Of a DNA stretch of 14,799 nt, positions 1-6,996 are shown piece by piece. Both the position numbers and the translations under genes were made by a program. The notes under the pieces are model-generated. The model saw only the letters and a list, made by a program, of their open reading frames with translations, was not told where the DNA came from and searched no databases. Within the stretch, counting starts at the first letter, position 1. Every line of letters starts with the position of its first letter. The stretch covers positions 1 through 14,799 of the forward strand of contig JBKJLF010000154.1 of assembly GCA_046597185.1 (NCBI GenBank), written 5' to 3'. Origin of the DNA: CAMBDR01 sp046597185 (GTDB lineage: Bacteria > Pseudomonadota > Gammaproteobacteria > Burkholderiales > Burkholderiaceae_D).

Positions 1-24
1 AAATGGCAGGGGCAATTTAAACAT
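1..24 (-). CDS. possible start of an unidentified gene, cut by the window edge
   Basis: An ATG at 24-22 opens a frame of eight codons (MFKLPLPF) that leaves the window. It lies 22 bp downstream of the tatC stop on the same strand, and a purine-rich AAGGTGAAG stretch sits just before it, a plausible ribosome binding site. In related bacteria a serine protease gene often follows tatC, but eight residues are too few to assign this one. It may not be a gene at all. Confidence 0.3.
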
Positions 25-46
25 ATCACTTCACCTTCAATCCAGA

Positions 47-808
47 TCAAGCCGACTCTTCCGGGGCTTGCGTGGCACGCACAAACAAGGGTGCCAACCA
101 CAAACCCAACTCATATAACAAACACATGGGCAAGGCCAGACTGAGTTGGCTAACGACATCAGGCGGAGTCACAATCGCTGAAATAATGAAAGCCCCCACC
201 ACCGCATACGGCCGAATCGCACGCAATTTATCCAATTCCACAATACCCATTCTAACCAACACCACCTGTACCACGGGCACTTCAAAACAGGCCCCAAAAG
301 CCAATGACATGCTGGTGACGAAATCGAGATAATTCTCAATATCCGGTGCCACCGAAATCGATTGCGGCGCGATACTGTAAATGAATTTAAATACCTGACC
401 AAACACCAAAAAATAACTGAAGGCAACGCCCATCAAAAATAAAATCGACGACGAAATCACCAACGGCCAGACCAGGCGTTTTTCATGTTCATACAAACCG
501 GGCGCAACAAAAGCCCAGGCCTGATAAAAAGTCCAGGGCAACGACAGCAAAAAGGCCAATAGTAAGGTGACTTTCATCGGCACCAAAAACGGCGCAATCA
601 CCCCGGTGGCGATCATTTTCGCGCCCACGGGCAAGGCCGCCATCATCGGTTGCGCCATGATGTCATAGATTTTGGCGGGGCCAGGCCAAATGGCCAGGGC
701 GATAAAAACCACCACCAAACCTAAAATCGCACGCACCAGGCGATCACGCAATTCGATCAGGTGCGAGACGAATGACTCGCCGACGCCGTCTTTATCAAGA
801 TTGATCAT
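47..808 (-). CDS. tatC: Sec-independent protein translocase subunit TatC
   Basis: TatC is the polytopic inner-membrane core of the twin-arginine translocase. It binds the RR signal peptide of folded substrates and, with TatB, forms the receptor complex. The 253-residue length fits the family. The N-terminal motif HLIELRDRL (16-24) is the cytoplasmic signature; FVAPGLYEHEK (100-110) is the first cytoplasmic loop with the signal-peptide-binding Glu (E109, equivalent to E103 in E. coli). FGACFEVP (171-178) holds the conserved membrane Glu, and TPPDVVSQ (214-221) the conserved loop. Six hydrophobic segments can be followed through the protein. The ATG directly follows the tatB stop (TAAATG), so translation is probably coupled. 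The C-terminal tail is short and charged, as usual. Confidence 0.97.
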   Translation of the reverse strand: MINLDKDGVGESFVSHLIELRDRLVRAILGLVVVFIALAIWPGPAKIYDIMAQPMMAALPVGAKMIATGVIAPFLVPMKVTLLLAFLLSLPWTFYQAWAFVAPGLYEHEKRLVWPLVISSSILFLMGVAFSYFLVFGQVFKFIYSIAPQSISVAPDIENYLDFVTSMSLAFGACFEVPVVQVVLVRMGIVELDKLRAIRPYAVVGAFIISAIVTPPDVVSQLSLALPMCLLYELGLWLAPLFVRATQAPEESA

Positions 809-1291
809 TTAGAAAAAGGAGGAAGAAGGGGTGGATTTGCGGTATTTGGCAACCCGTGCCGCGCCAGATAATACGCGCATTTTGGCACCGGATTGATTTT
901 TATACCACTGTGGCACAGCCGTGGTGCGGGCCAATTTTTTACGACGAAACTGTTTTGCCTTATACAACATTTGCGAGCGGGTCGGCAAATTGAGCATCTC
1001 ATCGGTCGATGGCTCCCAAGCCGAATTAATATCCGCTTCCACTTGCGCCACTTCTTCGTTGACGCTGGTTTGAAAGTCTTGCGCGGCGCTTTCCACATCT
1101 TTTTGCATGCGGCGCAATTCTTCCAATTCCAGTTCGCGGCTGACTTCGGATTTAACCTGACTCATGAAACGCTGAGCCCGCCCATACAAAGACCCCACCA
1201 TGCGCGCCACGCGCGGCAGTTTTTCAGGGCCAATCACGACCAATGCCACCACGCCAATCAGCGCAAGCTTGGTTAAGCCAAGATCAATCAT
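809..1291 (-). CDS. tatB: Sec-independent protein translocase subunit TatB
   Basis: TatB partners TatC in the twin-arginine receptor complex at the inner membrane. The 160-residue protein has one N-terminal transmembrane helix (about 6-20), the hinge GPEKLPRVAR (21-30), an amphipathic helix, and a long charged, coiled-coil-prone stretch rich in Glu and Gln (about 45-90), the usual TatB plan. Residue 8 is Lys where E. coli TatB has a conserved Glu; from memory, Lys or another residue here is common in Burkholderiales, so I do not read it as a defect. The C-terminal third (after about residue 105) is basic and poorly conserved. The gene ends immediately before tatC. The ATG at 1291 is supported by an AAGG upstream and by family alignment. 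Confidence 0.95.
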   Translation of the reverse strand: MIDLGLTKLALIGVVALVVIGPEKLPRVARMVGSLYGRAQRFMSQVKSEVSRELELEELRRMQKDVESAAQDFQTSVNEEVAQVEADINSAWEPSTDEMLNLPTRSQMLYKAKQFRRKKLARTTAVPQWYKNQSGAKMRVLSGAARVAKYRKSTPSSSFF

Positions 1292-1342
1292 AAATGTGGG
1301 TTGCCTTCAGGTTTTTCTGATTGTGCTGATTTCTCTGCCTTT

Positions 1343-1552
1343 TCAAGATTTGGGCTTTTCTTTGGCATCGACATCAATCGTGGTTTTATCTGCCACTTGT
1401 GCGGTTTTTTCATCTTCACCCTTAACGCCATCTTTAAAGCCTTTCACTGCCTTACCCAAATCACTGCCGACATTGCCCAGTTTTTTGGTGCCAAATATCA
1501 AAACAATCACCACCAGCACAATCAACCAATGCCAAATACTAAAACTACCCAT
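1343..1552 (-). CDS. tatA: Sec-independent protein translocase subunit TatA
   Basis: TatA oligomerises to form the translocation site of the twin-arginine system. The 69-residue protein has the standard plan: a short periplasmic N-terminus (MGSFSIWHW), one transmembrane helix (about 8-20), the FG hinge (20-21), an amphipathic helix GTKKLGNVGSDLGKAVKGFK, and a charged cytoplasmic tail containing TTIDVDAKEK, which I recall from TatA of Burkholderiales. A strong GGGAG ribosome binding site lies six bases before the ATG. The tatA-tatB gap is 51 bp and carries an open frame of TatA-like composition in the +1 phase (see findings). First gene of tatABC, following a HIT-family gene. Confidence 0.96.
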   Translation of the reverse strand: MGSFSIWHWLIVLVVIVLIFGTKKLGNVGSDLGKAVKGFKDGVKGEDEKTAQVADKTTIDVDAKEKPKS

Positions 1553-1558
1553 ATTATT

Positions 1559-1563
1559 CTCCC
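1559..1563 (-). promoter_or_regulatory. ribosome binding site of tatA
   Basis: GGGAG on the minus strand, six bases before the ATG at 1552. It fixes the tatA start and is one of the stronger sites in the window, in keeping with the high TatA:TatC ratio known for this system. Confidence 0.7.
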
Positions 1564-1608
1564 AACCGTAAATTATTTCGTCACGCCCAACGCGAAACAG
1601 CGCAAAAC

Positions 1609-1965
1609 TCAGACTGGCCCACCGCCCAATAAATGCATGTGCAGATGGTACACCTCTTGCCCACCATCCGGGCCAGAATTAATTAATGTTTTGTAACCCC
1701 CAATCTGATTCCCGGCAGCATCTTGCTGCACGGCACAACCATGTTCTTTTGCCAGTTTTGGCACCAAAGCCAACATTTTGCCCAGTACCGCTTGATGGCT
1801 ATCATCACATTCCGACAAATGCGCAATATGCTGCTTGGGAATAATCAGCAAATGCACCGGTGCATGGGGCCGAATATCTTTAAACGCCAATAAAGACTCA
1901 TCTTCATGCACAATGGTGGCGGGGATTTGGTGTGCTGCAATTTTACAGAATATACAATTTGTCAT
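1609..1965 (-). CDS. HIT-family nucleotide-binding hydrolase (HinT-like)
   Basis: This is a histidine-triad protein that by family would hydrolyse purine nucleoside phosphoramidates or aminoacyl-adenylates in the cytoplasm. The 118 residues include the N-terminal CIFCKI (C4, C7), the family core IIPKQHI (41-47), and the catalytic triad HLHMH (H107, H109, H111), preceded by SGPDGGQEVYH. The end LLGGGPV is typical of the bacterial HinT group. The gene sits 57 bp after hisE and 56 bp before tatA, a position it holds in many betaproteobacteria next to hisE. It may be transcribed with the his genes, but I see no functional link to histidine synthesis beyond phosphoramidate and nucleotide chemistry. 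The specific substrate is unknown. Confidence 0.93.
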   Translation of the reverse strand: MTNCIFCKIAAHQIPATIVHEDESLLAFKDIRPHAPVHLLIIPKQHIAHLSECDDSHQAVLGKMLALVPKLAKEHGCAVQQDAAGNQIGGYKTLINSGPDGGQEVYHLHMHLLGGGPV

Positions 1966-2022
1966 GATATTTCAAACTCGTTAGATTCATCAGGACGGCA
2001 AATGCCGGCTTATTTACAATTT

Positions 2023-2364
2023 TTACGATTCTTGCCGCTGCGCTTTTTCTTCCAGACCCGACAAACCTTCGCGCCGGGCCAATTCATCCAAAACTTGCTG
2101 TGGTGTTAAATTAAAATGTGCCAACATCACTAGCGAATGAAACCATAAATCGGCACATTCATATACAAGCTGGCTGGTATCACCACTCTGGCGCGCATCT
2201 TTGGCGGCCAACACGGTTTCGGTCGCTTCTTCGCCGATCTTTTTCAAGATGGCATCATCGCCTTTGGCATACAGGCGCGCTACATAGGACGCAGCCGGGT
2301 CGCCACCGTTGGCTATTTTACGCGACTCCAGCTGTTGTGCCAGCCGATTCAAGATGGAATTCAT
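2023..2364 (-). CDS. hisE: phosphoribosyl-ATP pyrophosphatase
   Basis: HisE hydrolyses phosphoribosyl-ATP to phosphoribosyl-AMP and pyrophosphate, the second step of histidine synthesis. The 113-residue protein has the MazG-like all-alpha fold signatures KKIGEEATE (41-49), with the metal-binding glutamates, and ECADLWFHSL (69-78). It is a separate protein here, not fused to HisI as in enterobacteria. The ATG at 2364 gives the expected N-terminus; the region before it is AT-rich with no clear ribosome binding site. It is the last his gene of the cluster, 88 bp after hisI. Confidence 0.96.
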   Translation of the reverse strand: MNSILNRLAQQLESRKIANGGDPAASYVARLYAKGDDAILKKIGEEATETVLAAKDARQSGDTSQLVYECADLWFHSLVMLAHFNLTPQQVLDELARREGLSGLEEKAQRQES

Positions 2365-2391
2365 GATTTTTTAATAAATTGAAAATAATTA

Positions 2392-2453
2392 AACCTGATT
2401 GCCCGCAATCGATGCAAATCGAGGAGAAGCCCGTCCAACCTGGCAACCTGATT
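2392..2453. repeat. 9-bp direct repeat pair in the hisI-hisE gap
   Basis: The plus-strand word AACCTGATT occurs at 2392-2400 and again at 2445-2453, bounding 44 bp; a partial copy (CAACCTGG) lies at 2435-2442. The second copy overlaps the last base of the hisI stop codon. The segment between also holds a small inverted repeat (GATTG/CAATC with a four-base loop on the minus strand). No coding potential is evident. It could be chance or the scar of a small insertion. Confidence 0.4.
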
Positions 2454-2851
2454 CATTTATAAATCGTCTCCGGGTCTTTTAGCACCGGGTCAACCGTGAC
2501 CCAATCCCCCCCCTTGACCTGGCCTTCAAATTTTTGATAAAAACAGGAATGCCGCCCGGTATGGCAGGCAATCCCACCCACTTGCTCGATTTTCAGCAAG
2601 ACCACGTCTTCATCGCAATCGAGCCGAATTTCCAGCACTTTTTGGGTATGTCCCGATTCTTCCCCCTTATGCCAGAGTTTTTTGCGCGAACGGCTCCAAT
2701 ACACGGCCTCGCCCAATTCCACGGTTTTGGTGAGCGCGTCGCGATTCATCCATGCAAACATCAAAATCGTATTGCTGCCAGCCTCTTGTGCAATCACAGG
2801 TACCAAGCCGTTTTCATCCCATTTGACGCGATTGAGCCATTTTCTGCTCAT
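2453..2851 (-). CDS. hisI: phosphoribosyl-AMP cyclohydrolase
   Basis: HisI opens the adenine ring of phosphoribosyl-AMP to give ProFAR, the third step of the pathway. The 132-residue monofunctional enzyme carries the metal site DCDED (78-82; three Asp for magnesium, C79 for zinc) and ACHTGRHSCFY (95-105; C96 and C103 complete the zinc site). The nearby WSRSRKKLWHKGEESGHTQ motif is another family hallmark. Its ATG overlaps the hisF stop by four bases (ATGA), indicating translational coupling. It is not fused to HisE, which follows separately. Confidence 0.97.
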   Translation of the reverse strand: MSRKWLNRVKWDENGLVPVIAQEAGSNTILMFAWMNRDALTKTVELGEAVYWSRSRKKLWHKGEESGHTQKVLEIRLDCDEDVVLLKIEQVGGIACHTGRHSCFYQKFEGQVKGGDWVTVDPVLKDPETIYK

Positions 2852-3609
2852 GCCAACCTCATTGGTATGCCTTGATCGGCCAAGAAATGCTTGGCCTCTT
2901 GTATCGTGTGATGCCCATAATGAAAAATACTGGCCGCCAACACCGCATCAGCCCGGCCCAAATGAATACCATCGGCCAAATCTTGCAAGCCGCCCACGCC
3001 GCCGGAAGCAATCACGGGAATATGTACCGCGTCCGACACTGCGCGCGTTAACGCCAGATCGAAACCGACCTTGGTGCCATCCCGATCCATGCTGGTGAGT
3101 AAAATTTCACCCGCACCCAAACTCTCAACCTTTTGCGCCCATTCCACTGCATCCAACCCGGTGGGATTACGTCCGCCATGGGTGAACACTTGCCACTTGC
3201 CGGGTGCCGTTTGTTTGGCATCGATGGCGACCACGATGCATTGCGAACCATATTTGTGCGCCGAATCAAAGACCAATTGCGGATTGGTGATGGCCGAGGT
3301 ATTCATGCTGACTTTATCGGCACCAGCATTGAGCAGGCGGCGCACGTCTTCCACCGCACGCACACCACCACCCACGGTGAGGGGAATAAACACTTGTGAC
3401 GCCACCGCTTCGATGATGTGTAAAATCAAATCGCGCCCATCGCTGGATGCGGTGATGTCAAGAAAGGTGATTTCATCCGCACCTTGCTCGTCATAACGAC
3501 GCGCAATTTCAACAGGATCACCCGCATCGCGCAATTCGAGAAAATTGATACCCTTGACTACTCGCCCCCGCGTTACATCCAGACAAGGGATAATTCGTTT
3601 TGCCAACAT
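2848..3609 (-). CDS. hisF: imidazole glycerol phosphate synthase, cyclase subunit HisF
   Basis: HisF is the TIM-barrel cyclase that, with ammonia from HisH, turns PRFAR into imidazole glycerol phosphate and AICAR. From the ATG at 3609 the protein is 253 residues, the usual length, and begins MLAKRIIPCLDVTRG with catalytic D11; the second catalytic Asp is D130 (VVAIDAK). The phosphate-binding loops TVGGGVR and IASGGVGG are present. The frame stays open upstream to 3684, which would overlap hisA, but those residues are unlike the family, and an AAGG sits at the right distance before 3609, so the shorter start is chosen. The 55-bp hisA-hisF gap has low-complexity TTGATGG/TTGATTG repetition. hisI overlaps the end by ATGA. 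Confidence 0.97.
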   Translation of the reverse strand: MLAKRIIPCLDVTRGRVVKGINFLELRDAGDPVEIARRYDEQGADEITFLDITASSDGRDLILHIIEAVASQVFIPLTVGGGVRAVEDVRRLLNAGADKVSMNTSAITNPQLVFDSAHKYGSQCIVVAIDAKQTAPGKWQVFTHGGRNPTGLDAVEWAQKVESLGAGEILLTSMDRDGTKVGFDLALTRAVSDAVHIPVIASGGVGGLQDLADGIHLGRADAVLAASIFHYGHHTIQEAKHFLADQGIPMRLA

Positions 3610-3664
3610 AGTGTTGCCCTTAAGGCGAATTGATGGGTTGATGGTTGATTGATTACACACTAGA

Positions 3665-4441
3665 TTACTCGTCCAAATCGCCACTCAATTCATCGGCACG
3701 CAATTGCGCTTGCGCCAGATCGAGCGTGCCTTCATAAATTGAACGACCGCAAATCACGGCTTCAATCCCTTCCTCCTGCACCGCGCACAAGGCTTCCACG
3801 TCAGCCAGATTATGCACGCCACCCGAAGCAATCACCGGCACTTTAACCGCCCGCGCCAAACGCACGGTGGCTTCGATATTGACGCCGCCCATCATGCCAT
3901 CACGCCCGATATCGGTGTAAATAATCGATTCCACGCCATAGCCTTCAAATTTCTTGGCCAGATCAACCACTTCATGACCGGACAGTTTGCTCCAGCCATC
4001 GGTGGCCACTTTACCATCCTTGGCATCGAGTCCGACGATAATTTGGCCGGGGAAAGCACTACAGGCATCATGCAGGAAGCCGGGGCTTTTCACGGCGGCG
4101 GTGCCGATAATGACATAACTTAAGCCGGCATCGAGATAGCGTTCAATGGTATCGAGGTCGCGAATACCGCCACCCAATTGCACCGGGATTTCGTCGAGAT
4201 CATTTTCATCCGCAAAATCTTGCACCGCTTGCAAGATTGAAATAATCGCGGATTCGTTTTTGGGTTTGCCGGCAAATGCACCGTTCAAATCAACCAAATG
4301 CAAGCGCCTTGCGCCCTGTTCCAACCAATGCAAAGCCATATCGGCTGGATTTTCAGAAAACACTGTAGCAAGTTGCATATCGCCTTGTTTCAAGCGCACG
4401 CAGTGACCGTCTTTCAGGTCGATGGCAGGAATGAGCAGCAT
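3665..4441 (-). CDS. hisA: ProFAR isomerase (phosphoribosylformimino-AICAR ribotide isomerase)
   Basis: HisA is the TIM-barrel isomerase that converts ProFAR to PRFAR, the HisF substrate. The 258-residue protein starts MLLIPAIDLKDG with catalytic base D8; the second acid is D139 in GLDAKDG. The phosphate loops QLGGGIRD (88-95) and IASGGVHN are present. It is slightly longer than E. coli HisA, mainly through an acidic insert (DENDLDE, about 78-84). The start has no obvious Shine-Dalgarno sequence, only a purine-poor GATCCACC before the ATG. It lies 63 bp after hisH and 55 bp before hisF, so the H-A-F order is kept but these genes are not overlapping. Confidence 0.97.
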   Translation of the reverse strand: MLLIPAIDLKDGHCVRLKQGDMQLATVFSENPADMALHWLEQGARRLHLVDLNGAFAGKPKNESAIISILQAVQDFADENDLDEIPVQLGGGIRDLDTIERYLDAGLSYVIIGTAAVKSPGFLHDACSAFPGQIIVGLDAKDGKVATDGWSKLSGHEVVDLAKKFEGYGVESIIYTDIGRDGMMGGVNIEATVRLARAVKVPVIASGGVHNLADVEALCAVQEEGIEAVICGRSIYEGTLDLAQAQLRADELSGDLDE

Positions 4442-4504
4442 GGTGGATCAAAATTTAAAAGAAACTTTCAAAAAGGACGCTTGTAAAATCCGTCGCGCAC
4501 GCGC

Positions 4505-5143
4505 TCAGGGTTTCCAAGCAACAAAATTCTTATACAACTGTAAACCGGCAGCAGCACTTTTTTCCGGGTGAAACTGCGTAGCAAAGATATTATCACGCGC
4601 CACCGCACAACAGAAGGGGGCACCGTAATCTGTTTCACCCACACTATCGGCACCGCTTTCTGGCACCGCATAATAACTATGTACAAAATAAAAATAACTT
4701 TGGTCGGGAATGCCTTGCCACATCGGGTGCGGCGCAGTTTGTCGCACCCGATTCCAACCCATTTGTGGTACTTTATAGCGTGAACCGTCTTCTTGCAACT
4801 GATTTTCCAGACGAAACCGCACAATTTTACCCGGTAACAAGCCTAATCCCGCTGTTTCGCCTTCTTCGCTCCAATCAAACAGCATTTGCTCTCCCACGCA
4901 AACCCCCAATAAAGGTTTGCTGCGTACCGCTTCCAGCACCGCTTGTTGTAGTCCAGACGAGGCCAGACTTTGCATGCAATCACGCATAGCCCCTTGACCG
5001 GGCAAAACGAGGCGGTCGGCACTTTGCACATCGGCGACCTTTTCAGAAATCAAGACCTCAGCTTCCGGTGCCACGGCACGCAAGGCTTGCGCCACTGAGC
5101 GCAAATTACCTACCCCATAATCCACCACCACAATTTTATTCAT
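4505..5143 (-). CDS. hisH: imidazole glycerol phosphate synthase, glutaminase subunit HisH
   Basis: HisH is the class I glutamine amidotransferase subunit that feeds ammonia into the HisF barrel. All parts of the catalytic triad are visible in the 212 residues: C82 in GVCVGEQ (80-86), and H192 and E194 in QFHPEKS (190-196). The N-terminus VVDYGVGNLRS and the oxyanion strand LVLPGQGA (45-52) are typical; KVPQMGWNRV (124-133) and FVHSYY (153-158) are interface and core signatures. Its ATG shares one base with the hisB stop (TAATG), indicating coupled translation. The oxyanion strand reads PGQG where many HisH have PGVG; this is a common variant. Confidence 0.97.
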   Translation of the reverse strand: MNKIVVVDYGVGNLRSVAQALRAVAPEAEVLISEKVADVQSADRLVLPGQGAMRDCMQSLASSGLQQAVLEAVRSKPLLGVCVGEQMLFDWSEEGETAGLGLLPGKIVRFRLENQLQEDGSRYKVPQMGWNRVRQTAPHPMWQGIPDQSYFYFVHSYYAVPESGADSVGETDYGAPFCCAVARDNIFATQFHPEKSAAAGLQLYKNFVAWKP

Positions 5144-5775
5144 TACAGGCAGCCTTTGGTTGAAGGGATGCTACCCAGGGCGCGCTCATCCATTTCGCTA
5201 GCCATGCGCAGGGCGCGGCCAAAGGCTTTAAACACGGTTTCACATTGATGATGGGCGTTTTGTCCGCGCAAATTATCGATATGCAAACTCACCAAAGCAT
5301 GGTTGACAAAGCCCTGGAAAAACTCATGCACCAAGTCAACATCAAATTGACCAATCATGCCGCGTGTAAAAGGCACATGGAATTCAAGGCCGGGGCGACC
5401 GGAAAAATCCAGCACCACGCGCGAGAGTGCTTCATCCAGCGGCACATAGGCGTGGCCGTAGCGGCGTATGCCTTTTTTGTCACCCATCGCCTGTGCGACC
5501 GCCTGACCCAGAGTGATGCCGATATCTTCCACCGTGTGGTGGGCATCGATATGTAAATCGCCATGGGCTTCGACTTCCAGATCAATCAAACCATGACGCG
5601 CGATTTGGTCCAGCATATGGTCGAGAAAAGGCACGCCTGATGCGAGTTTTTGCAAACCGGTGCCATCCAGATTGACGGCGACCCTGATTTGGGTTTCATT
5701 GGTATTGCGACTAATGACGGCGGTACGCGCTGACATGACAGCGGGTGGTATCACAGTGGTTATAGCGGAGGACAT
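5143..5775 (-). CDS. hisB: imidazoleglycerol-phosphate dehydratase
   Basis: This is the manganese-dependent dehydratase producing imidazole acetol phosphate, the HisC substrate. The two repeated metal-binding motifs are clear: HIDAHHTVED (75-84) and GQNAHHQCET near the C-terminus, plus FLDHMLDQIARHG (50-62). It is monofunctional: no HAD-type histidinol-phosphate phosphatase domain precedes it, unlike the E. coli bifunctional protein. The start is uncertain. The ATG at 5775 adds a 13-residue Thr/Pro-containing leader, while the ATG at 5736 (MSARTAVISRNTNETQI) matches the family N-terminus better; neither has a strong ribosome binding site. Upstream lie three TTAGCTCAAT repeats. Confidence 0.96.
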   Translation of the reverse strand: MSSAITTVIPPAVMSARTAVISRNTNETQIRVAVNLDGTGLQKLASGVPFLDHMLDQIARHGLIDLEVEAHGDLHIDAHHTVEDIGITLGQAVAQAMGDKKGIRRYGHAYVPLDEALSRVVLDFSGRPGLEFHVPFTRGMIGQFDVDLVHEFFQGFVNHALVSLHIDNLRGQNAHHQCETVFKAFGRALRMASEMDERALGSIPSTKGCL

Positions 5776-5778
5776 AAG

Positions 5779-5810
5779 TTAGCTCAATCAGTTAGCTCAA
5801 TTAGCTCAAT
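5779..5810. repeat. three direct copies of TTAGCTCAAT before hisB
   Basis: The plus-strand word TTAGCTCAAT occurs exactly at 5779-5788, 5792-5801 and 5801-5810 (starts 13 and 9 bp apart, the last two sharing one base). The array begins four bases before the hisB ATG at 5775, so it occupies the leader and the place of its ribosome binding site. It could be replication slippage or a protein/RNA binding array; I know of no named element with this unit. Confidence 0.7.
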
Positions 5811-5818
5811 AAGACATC

Positions 5819-5864
5819 AAAAAAAAACCGGTACCACATGACAATTGGCTTCGATTCTACCAGT
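5819..5864 (-). terminator. weak terminator- or attenuator-like hairpin between hisC and hisB
   Basis: On the minus strand ACTGGTA (5864-5858) can pair with TACCGGT (5833-5827), giving seven pairs including one U-G, closing a 24-base loop and running into a tract of eight further T (5826-5819). The U-tract is convincing; the short stem and large loop are not. The same stretch could be read as a weak promoter: TTGTCA, 17 bases, then TTTGAT. It lies in the 100-bp gap after hisC. Confidence 0.3.
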
Positions 5865-5875
5865 CTATGGCAAGA

Positions 5876-6964
5876 TTAAGCCAAAATACGGGCCAAAGCA
5901 TGCAAGAACTGTTGATTTTCATCCGGCGTACTCACCGTAATACGCAAACAGTTATGCAGTAATGCATGCATTTTACCGACATTTTTCACTAAAATTTTGT
6001 TTTCCAAAAGTTTTTGATAAACTTGTTCGGCATTTTCAAGCCGAATCAACACAAAGTTCGCTGCCGAAGGAAAGACTTGCACCGCCATTTGCTGCAATGC
6101 GGCAGTCAATTGGCTGCGCGCCTCGCGGATTTGAACCGCTTGCGCGGCAAAAATGGCCGGGTAATCCAGTAAAAATTCAGCGCACGCCTGGGTCAACACA
6201 TTAATGTTATACGGTGGCCGCACTTTATCAACTTCATGCAACAGCGCCGGGTGGCCCGACATATACCCGAGGCGAATCCCCGCCAGCCCCAGTTTGGATA
6301 CCGTGCGCATCACCACCAGATTGGCAAATTCGGGCAAACGCGGCATGAAACTGGCATCGTTAAACGGTTGATAGGCTTCATCCAGCACCACCAAACCGGG
6401 CGCGACTTTAATAATTTGCTCGATGGCTGCGCTGTCAAACAAATTGCCGGTCGGGTTATTCGGGTAAGCCAAATACACCAGCGCAGGTTGATGTTGTTCT
6501 ATCGCCGCCAACATGGCAGGCAAATCCAGACTAAAATCGCTCTTTAAATCGACGCCAATAAATTCCAGGCCAAGCTGGCGCGCCGAAATGGCATACATCA
6601 CAAAGGCCGGTATCGGTGCCAACACCTTGGGCTGCGCCTGGGCACCCGGGTGGGCACACGCCACACTGAGCATGCTAATCAATTCATCCGAGCCATTGCC
6701 CAGCACCACGTCATAGCCAGTGGGCACGCCGAAATTGCGGCAAATTTGCGCCTTCAAATGGCGGTAACTTGGCACCGGGTAGCGGTTAAGCGCCTGTTTG
6801 GCCAAATGCTGGGCCAATCCGGCTTGCAAGTCCGGCGGCAAGGTGTAAGGGTTTTCCATCGCTTCCAGCTTGAGCATGCCACTGGCATCGGGTACGGCGT
6901 AGGCGGCCTGGGCCAGCACATCGGGCCGTATGGTGCGCGCAATTACTTCATCAATCGTGATCAT
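5876..6964 (-). CDS. hisC: histidinol-phosphate aminotransferase
   Basis: HisC transaminates imidazole acetol phosphate with glutamate to give histidinol phosphate. It is a class I/II PLP aminotransferase of 362 residues. Visible active-site parts are YPNNPTGN (168-174), D195 and Y198 in VLDEAYQPF, and the Schiff-base lysine K224 in TVSKLGLAGIRLGY. The N-terminal MENPYTLP and RYPVPSY (61-67) segments are those of the betaproteobacterial HisC group. A strong GGAGG lies eight bases before the ATG. The gene starts 32 bp after the methyltransferase and is followed by a 100-bp gap, the longest inside the his cluster, before hisB. The strong ribosome binding site suggests independent translation after the methyltransferase. 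Confidence 0.97.
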   Translation of the reverse strand: MITIDEVIARTIRPDVLAQAAYAVPDASGMLKLEAMENPYTLPPDLQAGLAQHLAKQALNRYPVPSYRHLKAQICRNFGVPTGYDVVLGNGSDELISMLSVACAHPGAQAQPKVLAPIPAFVMYAISARQLGLEFIGVDLKSDFSLDLPAMLAAIEQHQPALVYLAYPNNPTGNLFDSAAIEQIIKVAPGLVVLDEAYQPFNDASFMPRLPEFANLVVMRTVSKLGLAGIRLGYMSGHPALLHEVDKVRPPYNINVLTQACAEFLLDYPAIFAAQAVQIREARSQLTAALQQMAVQVFPSAANFVLIRLENAEQVYQKLLENKILVKNVGKMHALLHNCLRITVSTPDENQQFLHALARILA

Positions 6965-6972
6965 CGAATATT

Positions 6973-6977
6973 CCTCC
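6973..6977 (-). promoter_or_regulatory. ribosome binding site of hisC
   Basis: GGAGG on the minus strand, eight bases before the hisC ATG at 6964. It is the closest to consensus of the sites I examined here and confirms the start. Confidence 0.75.
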
Positions 6978-6996
6978 GGTTGGCAAATTATTCAGG

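Noticed and set aside
809..1291. TatB with Lys8 instead of the E. coli Glu8 as a sign of inactivation
   Set aside because: The rest of the helix, hinge and amphipathic region is intact, and as far as I recall this residue varies in Burkholderiales.
1985..2005. Small inverted repeat (CGGC/GCCG) between hisE and the HIT gene as a terminator
   Set aside because: Only four stem pairs and no following U-tract.
3610..3684. Longer HisF start overlapping hisA
   Set aside because: The added residues are not family-like; the ATG at 3609 has an AAGG upstream and gives the canonical MLAKRIIPCLDV start.
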